Assembly: GCA_050291585.1 (NCBI GenBank)
Contig: JBNKKA010000195.1
Span: 1-8,052 of the forward strand
Origin: JASJCL01 sp050291585
Lineage (GTDB): Bacteria > Desulfobacterota > Desulfobacteria > Desulfobacterales > Desulfosarcinaceae
Direction of reading: 5' to 3'
Length of the DNA stretch: 8,052 nt
The position numbers were made by a program, and so were the translations under genes. This document shows positions 1 to 6,802 of the stretch, in pieces (within the stretch, counting starts at the first letter, position 1; the number at the start of each line of letters is the position of its first letter). The notes under the pieces are model-generated. The model ran no database searches and was not told the DNA's origin. It worked only from the letters and a program-made list of their open reading frames with translations.

Positions 1-2
1 GG

Positions 3-1166
3 GAACGCGTGGCGGCCCTCATCGAAAACGACCCCTATCTGCGGGAGCATGGCCAACGTCACCTTTTGGAGACCCGCGCCGTGGGCGCCCATCACAGCGG
101 CCAGCTGCCCACCTGGAAGCTCGTCATCGAGACCCTCATGACCGAAGGCCTTCTCGACGCCGTCTTCGCCACCTCCACCGTGGCCGCCGGCGTCAACTTT
201 CCGGCCCGCACCATCGTGATGTTCAACTCGGACCGTTTCAACGGCACCGAGTTCATGCCCCTGGACGCCACCGAATTCCACCAGATGACGGGCCGTGCCG
301 GCCGCCGAGGAATGGACCGCATCGGCTTCTCCCTGGTCGTGCCGGGCAAATATATGGAGGTCCGCGAGGTGGCCAAACTGGCCGGTGCCCGCCCGGCGCC
401 GGTGCACAGCCAGATTCGGATCAACTTCTCCATGACCCTCAATCTGCTGCTCTCCCACACCCCCCTGGAGATCGAAGACCTGCTCAAGCGCAGCTTCGCC
501 ACCTATCTCCTGGTGAGCCGGGCGGGAACCGCAGAGTCCGACAAAGGGCAGGACCACCGGCGTCAGGAGGAGATCCACAGCCTGTTGTGGGAGGACTTCG
601 AAGACCACCTGGCCTTCCTCAAGGAGACGGGTTTTGTGGATGGGGATGACAGCCTCACCGAGGACGGCAAGTGGGCCAGCCAACTGCGCATCGACCAGCC
701 TCTGGTGGTGGCGGAGGGGCTGCGCAAGGGGATCCTGCCCGACGACGATCCGGCGCTCATGGCGGCGGTGATGGCCGCCTTTGTCAACGAGCGCGAGAGC
801 AACGACCGCATGGAGGGCCGCCTGCTGCCCAACAAACTCAACAAGTGCATGCGCAAGGTTCAGAAGGAGCTCCAGGGGTTCACGCGCCACATGGCCTCAC
901 GGGGCTTCCAGGTGCGCCCCCTCTACCTGCGACCCGCGGCGACGCTCTACGCCTGGGCCCGAGGGATCCCCTGGGAGATGGTGGCCCAGGACTTCGAGAT
1001 GGCCGAAGGTGACCTCTCCATGCTGATCCTCAGGACCGGCGACCACCTGCGCCACCTGCGCACCCTCACCAACGTCTTCCCCCAGGCGGCCCAATGCGCC
1101 GAAGAGGCCATGAGCGCCATCCTGCGTGATCCGGTGGTTCCCGAAAAGGGTGAAGGGGTGCGTTAG
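3..1166 (+). CDS. Ski2-like DEAD/DEAH-box helicase, C-terminal part (5' end outside window)
   Basis: Superfamily 2 helicase of the Ski2/Mtr4 type, an ATP-driven nucleic-acid unwinding enzyme expected in the cytoplasm. The reading frame is open to the left edge, so the GTG at position 9 is probably an internal Val and not the start. The RecA1 domain with Walker A and DExH box is missing. Visible, counting that Val as residue 1: the VGAHHSG segment (25-31), motif V (ATSTVAAGVNFP, 54-65) and motif VI (QMTGRAGRRG, 92-101). These are typical of Ski2-like proteins, including the Gln-x-x-Gly-Arg-Ala-Gly-Arg arginine-finger motif. The remaining ~280 residues are helical and fit a winged-helix/ratchet-type C-terminal region, but I recognise no further named domain. 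The gene converges on the aspartyl protease gene with only 60 bp between the stops, and I see no convincing terminator there. The helicase class is secure; its substrate and pathway are unknown. Confidence 0.88.
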   Translation, partial: ERVAALIENDPYLREHGQRHLLETRAVGAHHSGQLPTWKLVIETLMTEGLLDAVFATSTVAAGVNFPARTIVMFNSDRFNGTEFMPLDATEFHQMTGRAGRRGMDRIGFSLVVPGKYMEVREVAKLAGARPAPVHSQIRINFSMTLNLLLSHTPLEIEDLLKRSFATYLLVSRAGTAESDKGQDHRRQEEIHSLLWEDFEDHLAFLKETGFVDGDDSLTEDGKWASQLRIDQPLVVAEGLRKGILPDDDPALMAAVMAAFVNERESNDRMEGRLLPNKLNKCMRKVQKELQGFTRHMASRGFQVRPLYLRPAATLYAWARGIPWEMVAQDFEMAEGDLSMLILRTGDHLRHLRTLTNVFPQAAQCAEEAMSAILRDPVVPEKGEGVR

Positions 1167-1226
1167 CAGCGGCCCACGGATGCTATTGTGTCCGGAGAAG
1201 CAGCGAGATAATCCAGAGAGATGATT

Positions 1227-3062
1227 TTATCGAGGGCGTAGCATCAAGGTCCCCTTCTGATTATCCAGATCCATCTCGAAATGCCGTATGAAGTTCATCC
1301 CAAGCAGTCCCAGGTCGGGGTTGTCGGGGATATCCAGTACCAGTACGGTCAGGTCGCTGACGGCCTCATCCTCCAGCACGATGCTATCCAGCGCTGCCTC
1401 CCAAGCCGTCACCACGCCTCCGGCTGTGGTCACCTCTCGATGGCGGGCAGACCCCGAGGAGAGCCCCAGGCGGTCGGCCGTGGCCGATGGGATGGTCGTC
1501 AGGCTGGCCCCGGTATCCACCAGAAAACGCTGGCTGAGGACACCGTTGAGACGCGCCGTTGTCTCGATGACGTGGGAACCGGGGGTGAAGGGGATGAGGA
1601 TGCCTTCGGCCAGGGCGAAGGCCTCGTCGATGCGGGCGGTTAGGGCGGCGACCCGATCCTGGAGATCGCTCGGGTAGCTGCGCTCGGCCAGAAGCTCACG
1701 GGCCAGGGCAGTGTCGCCGGCCAGGAGGGCGGCCTCCACCCGGTAGAGGTGGATGGCCGGACTGTTTGGAAAGCGCTGGGTGAAATCGGTCAAGCGTGCG
1801 TACAGATCGTCCACGGCGTCCGCATCCACCAGCTCTTTGAGGGTCTGGAGGGCCACCTTGCGGTAAAGGGCTTCGAGGCGGGCCGTATCGGTTTCTTCCG
1901 GCGTCCAGTAGAGCAGCTCCTCCATTAGGGAAAGGGAGCGGCTGGTGCCATAGGCCTCTATCTCGGCCGTGACCACTTTGCCACTCAGTCCCGGATCGCC
2001 AAGCTGGGCCAAGAGGCGCCCCTCGAAGCTGTCGGCCACGGCTGCGGCCTGACCGTTGGCCAGGAGGGTATCCACCAGCTGATGAATGAGGTCCAGGGCC
2101 GGCGCTTCGGCAAAAAGCTCGCGCCGTTCGGCGGGGGTCAGGCGGGGGTCGCGACCAAATGCGCCAGCCAGCGCCGTGAGACGCTCGGCCGTTGTCAGGT
2201 CGCTGTTCTCCGTGGCCAGCAAAAGCTGCTCTTCTCGGCCATCGGCAAAGCTGAGGCGGTAGAAATCGGATACCCGTAGGGAGGGCTGCAGGTTGTCGCC
2301 CGAGGCGCCGGTCCAGAGAAAACGCCCCTGGGGCGACTTGTCGAAGGTCCAGCCCACCACGCTGCCGTCCTGGAGGAGCACACCGGTAGTGGCCAGAAGG
2401 GCGGAGTCGGGGCAAAGTTCGAAGAGGGCCTGATGCGCACAGCTCTCCTGATTGGCGATGGGAAAGACGTCGTCACTGGCCAGGGGTCGCCAGGATAGAG
2501 CTGCCTGGGAGTCCCAAGCCGCAAGGGGCGGCGGCGTCATACCGCCCACCTCGTCGAGCTGCCACAGTCCGACGGCATCGCCGTCCGCCTGGACTCCGGC
2601 AGATATGCCCACCCGTCGACCGTCGGGAAGCTCCGCCTCCCACTCGGCACCCCCCAACACCTCCAATCGCGGTAGCGCCACCCATCCTTGACCCACCACG
2701 GGTGCCGGCAGGGCGGCGATCTCCCGCCCGGCGATATCCCGAATTCGGACCCAAACCGTGGGCAGGGTCCCCGGAACCTCGGCCGACACAGGTCGGGGAC
2801 TGGGCAAATGAGCCTGCGGCTCGGCCACCGCCAGACTAAAATCGGTGCTATCCAGCTCTGACACTGGTGAGATGGAGGTGACCCGTCGCTGGGGCGTCGT
2901 CGCCCAGAAAACCAGAAAGAAAAGGAGTGCCACGCCCGCCAGAACGGGCCAATAGCGCCGCAAAAACCAGCTGTACGCGGGTAGATCCAGACGGGTACCG
3001 CAACGGCGGCAGAAACGATCTTCTTCGCCCGAAAGGGCCCGGCACTTGGGACAGCGACTCAT
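1227..3062 (-). CDS. Membrane-anchored zinc-ribbon protein with C-terminal retropepsin-like aspartyl protease domain
   Basis: A 611-residue multidomain protein. In order: a zinc ribbon with C4-x2-C7 and C18-x2-C21; one hydrophobic transmembrane helix at about 37-54 after an Arg-Arg pair; a beta-rich region (about 100-285); a helical TPR-like stretch (about 290-480); and a retropepsin-like domain (about 490-608) with the active-site motif FLVDTGAS (D516) and the closing LGLLGMNF (584-591). Retropepsins carry one catalytic Asp per chain and act as dimers, so dimerisation is expected. The likely topology is zinc ribbon in the cytoplasm and the rest outside the inner membrane (inferred). The 100-285 region looks like a decayed trypsin/HtrA fold: GQGWVALPRLEV sits where the His loop should be, DGDAVGLWQLD resembles the Asp strand, and TTGVLLQDGSVVGW resembles the Ser loop without the Ser. 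The ATG start is supported by GGAG six bases upstream. It is divergent from aroB. The natural substrate is unknown. Confidence 0.85.
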   Translation of the reverse strand: MSRCPKCRALSGEEDRFCRRCGTRLDLPAYSWFLRRYWPVLAGVALLFFLVFWATTPQRRVTSISPVSELDSTDFSLAVAEPQAHLPSPRPVSAEVPGTLPTVWVRIRDIAGREIAALPAPVVGQGWVALPRLEVLGGAEWEAELPDGRRVGISAGVQADGDAVGLWQLDEVGGMTPPPLAAWDSQAALSWRPLASDDVFPIANQESCAHQALFELCPDSALLATTGVLLQDGSVVGWTFDKSPQGRFLWTGASGDNLQPSLRVSDFYRLSFADGREEQLLLATENSDLTTAERLTALAGAFGRDPRLTPAERRELFAEAPALDLIHQLVDTLLANGQAAAVADSFEGRLLAQLGDPGLSGKVVTAEIEAYGTSRSLSLMEELLYWTPEETDTARLEALYRKVALQTLKELVDADAVDDLYARLTDFTQRFPNSPAIHLYRVEAALLAGDTALARELLAERSYPSDLQDRVAALTARIDEAFALAEGILIPFTPGSHVIETTARLNGVLSQRFLVDTGASLTTIPSATADRLGLSSGSARHREVTTAGGVVTAWEAALDSIVLEDEAVSDLTVLVLDIPDNPDLGLLGMNFIRHFEMDLDNQKGTLMLRPR

Positions 3063-3082
3063 GAAAGGCTCCGGAATAGATA

Positions 3083-3127
3083 GAGTGATGGGGATTGCCC
3101 TTTATCGCATCAACGCCCCCATCACTC
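3083..3127. repeat. Perfect 11-bp inverted repeat upstream of the aspartyl protease gene
   Basis: GAGTGATGGGG at 3083-3093 is the exact reverse complement of CCCCATCACTC at 3117-3127, with 23 bp between the arms. It lies 21 bp upstream of the protease start codon. One arm overlaps the predicted -35 box and the other the predicted transcription start, so it may be an operator for a dimeric regulator or fold as a 5'-leader hairpin. The repeat is directly visible; the function is inferred. Confidence 0.6.
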
Positions 3128-3129
3128 AA
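3101..3129 (-). promoter_or_regulatory. Candidate sigma-70 promoter for the aspartyl protease gene
   Basis: Read on the minus strand, TTGAGT (3129-3124) and GATAAA (3106-3101) are separated by exactly 17 bp. Each matches the sigma-70 consensus at four of six positions. The predicted start near 3094 would give a leader of about 30 nt. The arms of the 11-bp inverted repeat sit on the -35 box and on the start point. Confidence 0.4.
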
Positions 3130-3187
3130 CCCTTAGGTTGCATAAATGGTGCGGCATGGATTTGGACATGGAAATACCCAGCCGGGG

Positions 3188-3215
3188 TTGCACCTGGCGC
3201 CTTGTATGTTAAAAC
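3188..3215 (+). promoter_or_regulatory. Weak candidate promoter for aroB
   Basis: TTGCAC (3188-3193) and TAAAAC (3210-3215) are separated by 16 bp and would start transcription about 58 nt upstream of aroB. The matches are poor (three and four of six), so this is only the best candidate I could find in the divergent intergenic region. Confidence 0.18.
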
Positions 3216-3279
3216 AATGGCCATCACCAGGCACACTATGGTTTCTTACCCCCTTATATCCTAGTCAACAGGAGTACAG

Positions 3280-4305
3280 ATGCAAACCTTCGAAATCCAC
3301 GGTCAGAGCGGCACCTCGCAAATTTTGGTTGGCGAGGTGCTGGCCAACCTGCCCCAATATCTGCCCGCAGGCAAGGTGGTCATCATCACCGATGAAAACG
3401 TCAAGCGTCTCTACGGCGATAGCTTCAGCCAATACCCCACCATCACCATCGGCCTGGGTGAGGGCCACAAGACCCTGGATACCATGGCCCAAATCTACGC
3501 AGAGCTGATCCGCCTGGAGGTGGACCGCAGCAGCTTCATTGTGGCAGTCGGGGGAGGCATCGTCTGCGACATCACCGGCTTTGCCGCCGCCACCTTCATG
3601 CGCGGGGTGCCCTACGGCTTCGTGGCCACCACCCTCTTGGCCCAGGTGGACGCCAGCGTGGGCGGCAAGAACGGGGTCAACTTCGGCGGATATAAAAACA
3701 TGGTGGGCGTCTTCAGCCAGCCGCGCTTCGTCATCTGCGACCCCCATCTGCTGACAAGTCTGCCCGAGGCGGAGGTGCTCTGCGGCCTGGCCGAGGTGAT
3801 CAAGCACGGAGCCATTGCCGACAAGGAACTCTTCGGTTACCTTCAAGAGAACGTCCAGGCAGCCCTGGCAGTAGAACCCGCCGTCATGGAGCACCTGGTA
3901 CACCAGTCGGTGGTGATCAAAGCGGGGGTGGTCAACGAAGACGAGACCGAACAGGGCCGCCGCCGGATCCTCAACTTCGGCCACACCATCGGCCACGCCG
4001 TGGAGAAACTCAGCGGCATCCCCCACGGCCAGGCGGTGAGCATCGGCATGATAGTGGCCGCGCGCCTGTCCATACGCCTTAAAAAACTGCCCGCTGCCCA
4101 GGTCGCGGCGCTTAAAGCCTTGCTTCAGGATATGGGCCTGCCCACCGAACTCACGCTCCCCATCGACGCCGTGGCCCAGGCCCTGCGCAAGGACAAGAAG
4201 AAAAGCGGCAGCCAAATCCATTACGTCCTGCTGGAAGAGATCGGGCGGGCGATCGTGGTGGATCTGGACCTTGACGAACTTGGATGGCTACTGGGCGACA
4301 GCTGA
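3280..4305 (+). CDS. aroB: 3-dehydroquinate synthase
   Basis: Converts 3-deoxy-D-arabino-heptulosonate 7-phosphate to 3-dehydroquinate, the second step of the shikimate pathway, in the cytoplasm with NAD+ and a divalent metal. The 341 residues match the usual family length, so the gene appears complete. Visible signatures: the nucleotide-binding AVGGGIVCDITGF (89-101, D97); the phosphate/substrate segment VDASVGGKNGVNFGGYKNMVG (123-143) with K130 and K139; LAEVIKHGAIAD (170-181) with metal ligand E172; NFGHTIGHA (232-240) with metal ligand H235; IPHGQAVSIGM (247-257) with H249; and the basic DKKKSG near the C-terminus (305-310). The ATG is preceded by AGGAG at five bases. It stands alone here, with no other shikimate genes beside it. 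It diverges from the aspartyl protease gene and converges on the lut operon. Its stop lies only about 10 bp from a DUF2088 gene remnant on the other strand. Confidence 0.97.
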   Translation: MQTFEIHGQSGTSQILVGEVLANLPQYLPAGKVVIITDENVKRLYGDSFSQYPTITIGLGEGHKTLDTMAQIYAELIRLEVDRSSFIVAVGGGIVCDITGFAAATFMRGVPYGFVATTLLAQVDASVGGKNGVNFGGYKNMVGVFSQPRFVICDPHLLTSLPEAEVLCGLAEVIKHGAIADKELFGYLQENVQAALAVEPAVMEHLVHQSVVIKAGVVNEDETEQGRRRILNFGHTIGHAVEKLSGIPHGQAVSIGMIVAARLSIRLKKLPAAQVAALKALLQDMGLPTELTLPIDAVAQALRKDKKKSGSQIHYVLLEEIGRAIVVDLDLDELGWLLGDS

Positions 4306-4315
4306 AAGGATGCGT

Positions 4316-4432
4316 TTCAGGCAGGCCGGCCTCATTGAGGTAGTCCAGTAGCACAGGCAAGGTGATGTCGTTTTGTTGCCAAGCGCGGGTAATATCGCTC
4401 ACGATGATGGCCACCCGGTGAACACCTGGCTT
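4316..4432 (-). pseudogene. Remnant of a DUF2088 / LarA-like lactate racemase gene (N-terminal motif only)
   Basis: About 39 codons on the minus strand read KPGVHRVAIIVSDITRA followed by WQQNDITLPVLLDYLNEAGLPE. This closely resembles the N-terminal segment of LarA/DUF2088 proteins; Lactobacillus plantarum LarA, as I recall it, has IVIISSDHTRP and later ITPILLRRL at matching spacing. The frame is closed upstream by a TGA at 4435-4433. Downstream the resemblance ends at about 4316, after which the frame runs into antisense aroB. It cannot encode a working enzyme: the nickel-cofactor ligands and nearly 400 residues are absent. A GTG at 4414 could formally start an ORF, but its C-terminal part would only be antisense aroB. 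It lies downstream of lutC on the same strand, so a racemase-like gene may once have been part of the lactate operon. The family call comes from motif memory, not a search. Confidence 0.55.
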
Positions 4433-4462
4433 TCACTGGGATACTCTCCACTGCAAACCGCT

Positions 4463-4482
4463 TGCGCTTTTTTATAAGCGCA
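4463..4482. terminator. Possible hairpin terminator between convergent aroB and lutC
   Basis: TGCGCTT (4463-4469) and AAGCGCA (4476-4482) form a perfect 7-bp stem with a 6-base loop, about 41 bp past the lutC stop and 157 bp past the aroB stop. It lies beside an AT-rich stretch (4485-4525). No U-run follows the stem on either strand, so it is not a classical intrinsic terminator. It may only help termination or stabilise a 3' end. Confidence 0.3.
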
Positions 4483-4523
4483 TCGTGTCTCATAGTGATC
4501 AAGAAATTAGATTATTATACATC

Positions 4524-5279
4524 TCAAGTCAGGTTATTCACCGAATCCCGAATCACAATCAGGTGCAAAGCTCGTGGGCCATGGGCGCCGTGAACGATGA
4601 CCAGCTCGATGTCGCCCGTCTTGCTCGGTCCGCTGATGAAGGTCATGCGGCTGGTGAGGGCCTCGGGGTCGTCCTGGCGCTCCACCTCAAGGTGTTCATA
4701 GAGGGCGATGAAATCGGGTAGCAGTTGGCGTTCGCGGATCACGGCGACGTGCACCGAAGGCACTAGGCTCACCGCCCCGGGCTGACCGGCTCGGTTACGC
4801 AGCACCAGGGTAGCCGTATCGGCCACGCAGTAGTCGGCGGTGGTGATGCCGATGCGGGTCTCGCGCAATTGGCAGTAGAACGCCTCGCGCTGATCCGCAC
4901 CGATATGTTTCTGCTGTGGCGACGGCCCCCGAAAAAGTTCCAGCCCCGAATCCTGCAAGGCCGCTTCCCAGCCGATGGCGTCCAGGAGGGGATCGTCCCA
5001 GGCCATGACGGCTTGCTGATGGTCCCACTCCGGCTCGGTACGCGCCACAATGGTCCGTATCTCAGCGGCCGCCCCAGCTTCATCGGCCACCAGGGCCAGC
5101 TCAATGTTCAGGGCGGCCGCGTTTTCGGCCAAGACCTCCAAAGTGGTGGCCGAAGGGGTTCGAACTGCCGGTATCGGGATATCACCATACTCGATCTCCC
5201 CCCGGCCGTGGCTGGTTGGGATGCTCAGGGCCTGGCGCACCGTTCTGAGAAAGGTCTCCCGGTTTGTGTCATTCGCCAT
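4524..5279 (-). CDS. lutC: LutC, LUD-domain subunit of the lactate utilization complex
   Basis: Third gene of the lutABC (lldEFG) operon, whose products together oxidise L-lactate to pyruvate. LutC has no cluster-binding cysteine motif and consists of one LUD domain (DUF162/YkgG family). Visible from the chosen start: GITTADYCVADTATLVL (144-160) and the C-terminal signature GPSKTGDIE (217-225) followed by VHGAHGPRALHLIVI (229-243). The frame is open to 5486 inside lutB, but the upstream part is only antisense-free lutB DNA in another frame. The start MANDTNRETF at 5279 gives 251 residues, close to B. subtilis LutC (240), and places AGGAGG six bases upstream. The ATG at 5282 directly before it is the alternative but leaves only three bases. 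The start overlaps the end of lutB by 11 bp and its ribosome site lies inside lutB, so translation is probably coupled. Confidence 0.92.
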   Translation of the reverse strand: MANDTNRETFLRTVRQALSIPTSHGRGEIEYGDIPIPAVRTPSATTLEVLAENAAALNIELALVADEAGAAAEIRTIVARTEPEWDHQQAVMAWDDPLLDAIGWEAALQDSGLELFRGPSPQQKHIGADQREAFYCQLRETRIGITTADYCVADTATLVLRNRAGQPGAVSLVPSVHVAVIRERQLLPDFIALYEHLEVERQDDPEALTSRMTFISGPSKTGDIELVIVHGAHGPRALHLIVIRDSVNNLT

Positions 5280-6726
5280 CATCCCCCTCCTTGCGGGCCT
5301 GATCTGCAGCCCAGCGATGAATGAAGCTCTTTTTGGCCAGGGGCGGCAGGTCACGCTCCCGTGTCCACCCGTCCAGGGGCGGCGGCAGGCGGGTGATTCG
5401 CCCCGCCTTGTGGGGTAGTATTTGCTGGGCCACCGAGGCCAGTCGCCTAGCGCCATCGTAGAGGGCCGGCCGTTTGACCAACTCACCCCAGGCGTTCATG
5501 GCCAGACGCTCGAAACCATCACCACGCCCTTGGAAAAGATCGTCTGGATCGCCTTCGGCCCAGCGCCGACGCAGGGCCAGGAGCATACGCGGCAGGTCGA
5601 TGGCAACCGGACAGGCGTTCTTGCAGGCCCCGCAGAGGGTTTCACCAAAGAAGAGATGTTTGGCGCGGTCCAGGCCCACCAGAAGGGAGGTCACCACGGC
5701 CCCCACCGGCCCGGAGTAGGCGTATCCATAGGCATGCCCGCCGATCTTGCCATAGACCGGGCAGACGTTGAGGCAGGCGGCGCAACGGATACAGCAAAGG
5801 ATCTCGCGAAATTCCGGATCTGCCAGCATGCGGCTGCGGCCGTTGTCCACAATGACGAGATGAAATTCGTCGGGCCCGTCCGCTTGGAACTCGGCCCGGG
5901 GCCCACCGATGTATGAGACATAGCCAGCCATCTTCTGGGCCGCAGCAGCGTTGGATAGTAGGCGGAAGAGCAAAGCGTGGTCTGATAGGCGGGCCACCAC
6001 ACGCTCCATGCCCATGAAGGCGATGTGTACTTTGGGCAGGGTGGTGCTCATGCGGATATTGCCCTCGTTGCTCACGGTGGTGATGTGGCCCGTCTCGGCG
6101 CAGGCCAGGTTGCAGCCCGTGACCCCCATGTCGGCGGAGAGGAACTTCTCCCGCAGGGCCGCCCGGGCCGCCTGGGTCAGGGTGGGCGGATCCTCGCTGT
6201 AAGGAATCCCCAGCTTGTCGGCAAAGAGGCACCCCACCTCCTTGCGGGTTTTGTGGATGGCCGGGGCGATGATGTGCGAGGGGGTTTCACCGGCCAGTTG
6301 GATGATGTACTCCCCCAGATCGGTCTCCACGATCTCGATGCCGGCATCTTCAAAAGCGTCGTTGAGGCCGATCTCTTCGGTGACCATGGACTTGCCCTTG
6401 ACCACCCGGCGCACGCCCCGGCGCTGGGCCACGGACAGTCCGTAGTCCACGGCCGCCTTGGCATCGGCGGCGAAGAAAACCTGTCCACCGCGCCCCTCGA
6501 TGCCGTCGACCAGTTGAGGCAACAGCGTGTCCAGGTGCTCCACGGCGTGCATGCGGATGGCGTGGGCCATCTGGCGCACGGCGGGTCCTTCGGGGTGGCT
6601 GAGATAACGTTCGGCGGTGGGCCCGGCCACGCGGTGCTGAAAACCAGAGAGGGCTTTCTGCAGGACGGGGTCGGCCATCCCCTTTGCGGCTTCTTCGCGG
6701 TATGCTTCGGTTTTTATCTGGCTCAT
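5269..6726 (-). CDS. lutB: LutB, iron-sulfur LUD-domain subunit of the lactate utilization complex
   Basis: 485 residues against about 476 in B. subtilis LutB; complete. The LUD domain spans roughly 75-300, with VVKGKSMVTEEIGLNDAFE (108-126), GVTGCNLACAETGHI (201-215) and VSNEGNIRM (218-226). It is followed by a ferredoxin-type pair of 4Fe-4S sites: C312-x2-C315-x2-C318-x3-C322-P and C365-x2-C368-x3-C372-P. A C-terminal region of about 110 residues ends in a basic tail, as in the DUF3390-type end of this family. It acts as the electron-transfer subunit of the cytoplasmic or membrane-associated LutABC lactate dehydrogenase. The ATG at 6726 has a weak AGGA site upstream. The gene lies 76 bp downstream of lutA and overlaps lutC by 11 bp. 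One mild oddity is CAAC in the first cluster, where many homologues have CGAC; this should not affect cluster binding. LUD plus dicluster organisation makes the call firm. Confidence 0.95.
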   Translation of the reverse strand: MSQIKTEAYREEAAKGMADPVLQKALSGFQHRVAGPTAERYLSHPEGPAVRQMAHAIRMHAVEHLDTLLPQLVDGIEGRGGQVFFAADAKAAVDYGLSVAQRRGVRRVVKGKSMVTEEIGLNDAFEDAGIEIVETDLGEYIIQLAGETPSHIIAPAIHKTRKEVGCLFADKLGIPYSEDPPTLTQAARAALREKFLSADMGVTGCNLACAETGHITTVSNEGNIRMSTTLPKVHIAFMGMERVVARLSDHALLFRLLSNAAAAQKMAGYVSYIGGPRAEFQADGPDEFHLVIVDNGRSRMLADPEFREILCCIRCAACLNVCPVYGKIGGHAYGYAYSGPVGAVVTSLLVGLDRAKHLFFGETLCGACKNACPVAIDLPRMLLALRRRWAEGDPDDLFQGRGDGFERLAMNAWGELVKRPALYDGARRLASVAQQILPHKAGRITRLPPPLDGWTRERDLPPLAKKSFIHRWAADQARKEGDDGE

Positions 6727-6778
6727 GTGGGTATCCTAACTACGATATCGGTGCTTGGCATACCTCTTGGGAGGACTT

Positions 6779-6800
6779 GCTTCATCAGGAAAGATGAGGC
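6779..6800 (-). other. Intercistronic hairpin between lutA and lutB
   Basis: Just after the lutA stop, GCCTCATC (6800-6793) can pair with GATGAAGC (6786-6779) around a 6-base loop, with one C-A mismatch in an 8-bp stem. No U-run follows, so it is unlikely to end transcription. A role in processing or mRNA stability between lutA and lutB is possible but not shown. Confidence 0.3.
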
Positions 6801-6802
6801 GT

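Noticed and set aside
1167..1226. Terminator between the convergent helicase and protease genes.
   Set aside because: Only a weak GATAA/TTATC pairing is present, with no stable stem and no U-run.
1696..2415. 239-codon open frame on the minus strand, same strand as the aspartyl protease gene but another frame.
   Set aside because: Pro/Arg/Gly-rich alternative-frame translation lying wholly inside the protease gene.
3265..4221. 318-codon open frame opposite aroB.
   Set aside because: Its His/Gly/Asp/Val-rich composition is typical of antisense reading of a GC-rich gene; aroB on the other strand is unmistakable.
4151..4414. 87-residue ORF starting GTG at 4414 as a real small gene.
   Set aside because: Only the first ~33 codons look like protein; the remainder is antisense aroB. 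It is better explained as a DUF2088 remnant.
5280..5486. N-terminal extension of lutC to a 320-residue protein starting at 5486.
   Set aside because: The extra part overlaps the coding end of lutB, has no family likeness, and a strong ribosome site sits directly before the ATG pair at 5282/5279.
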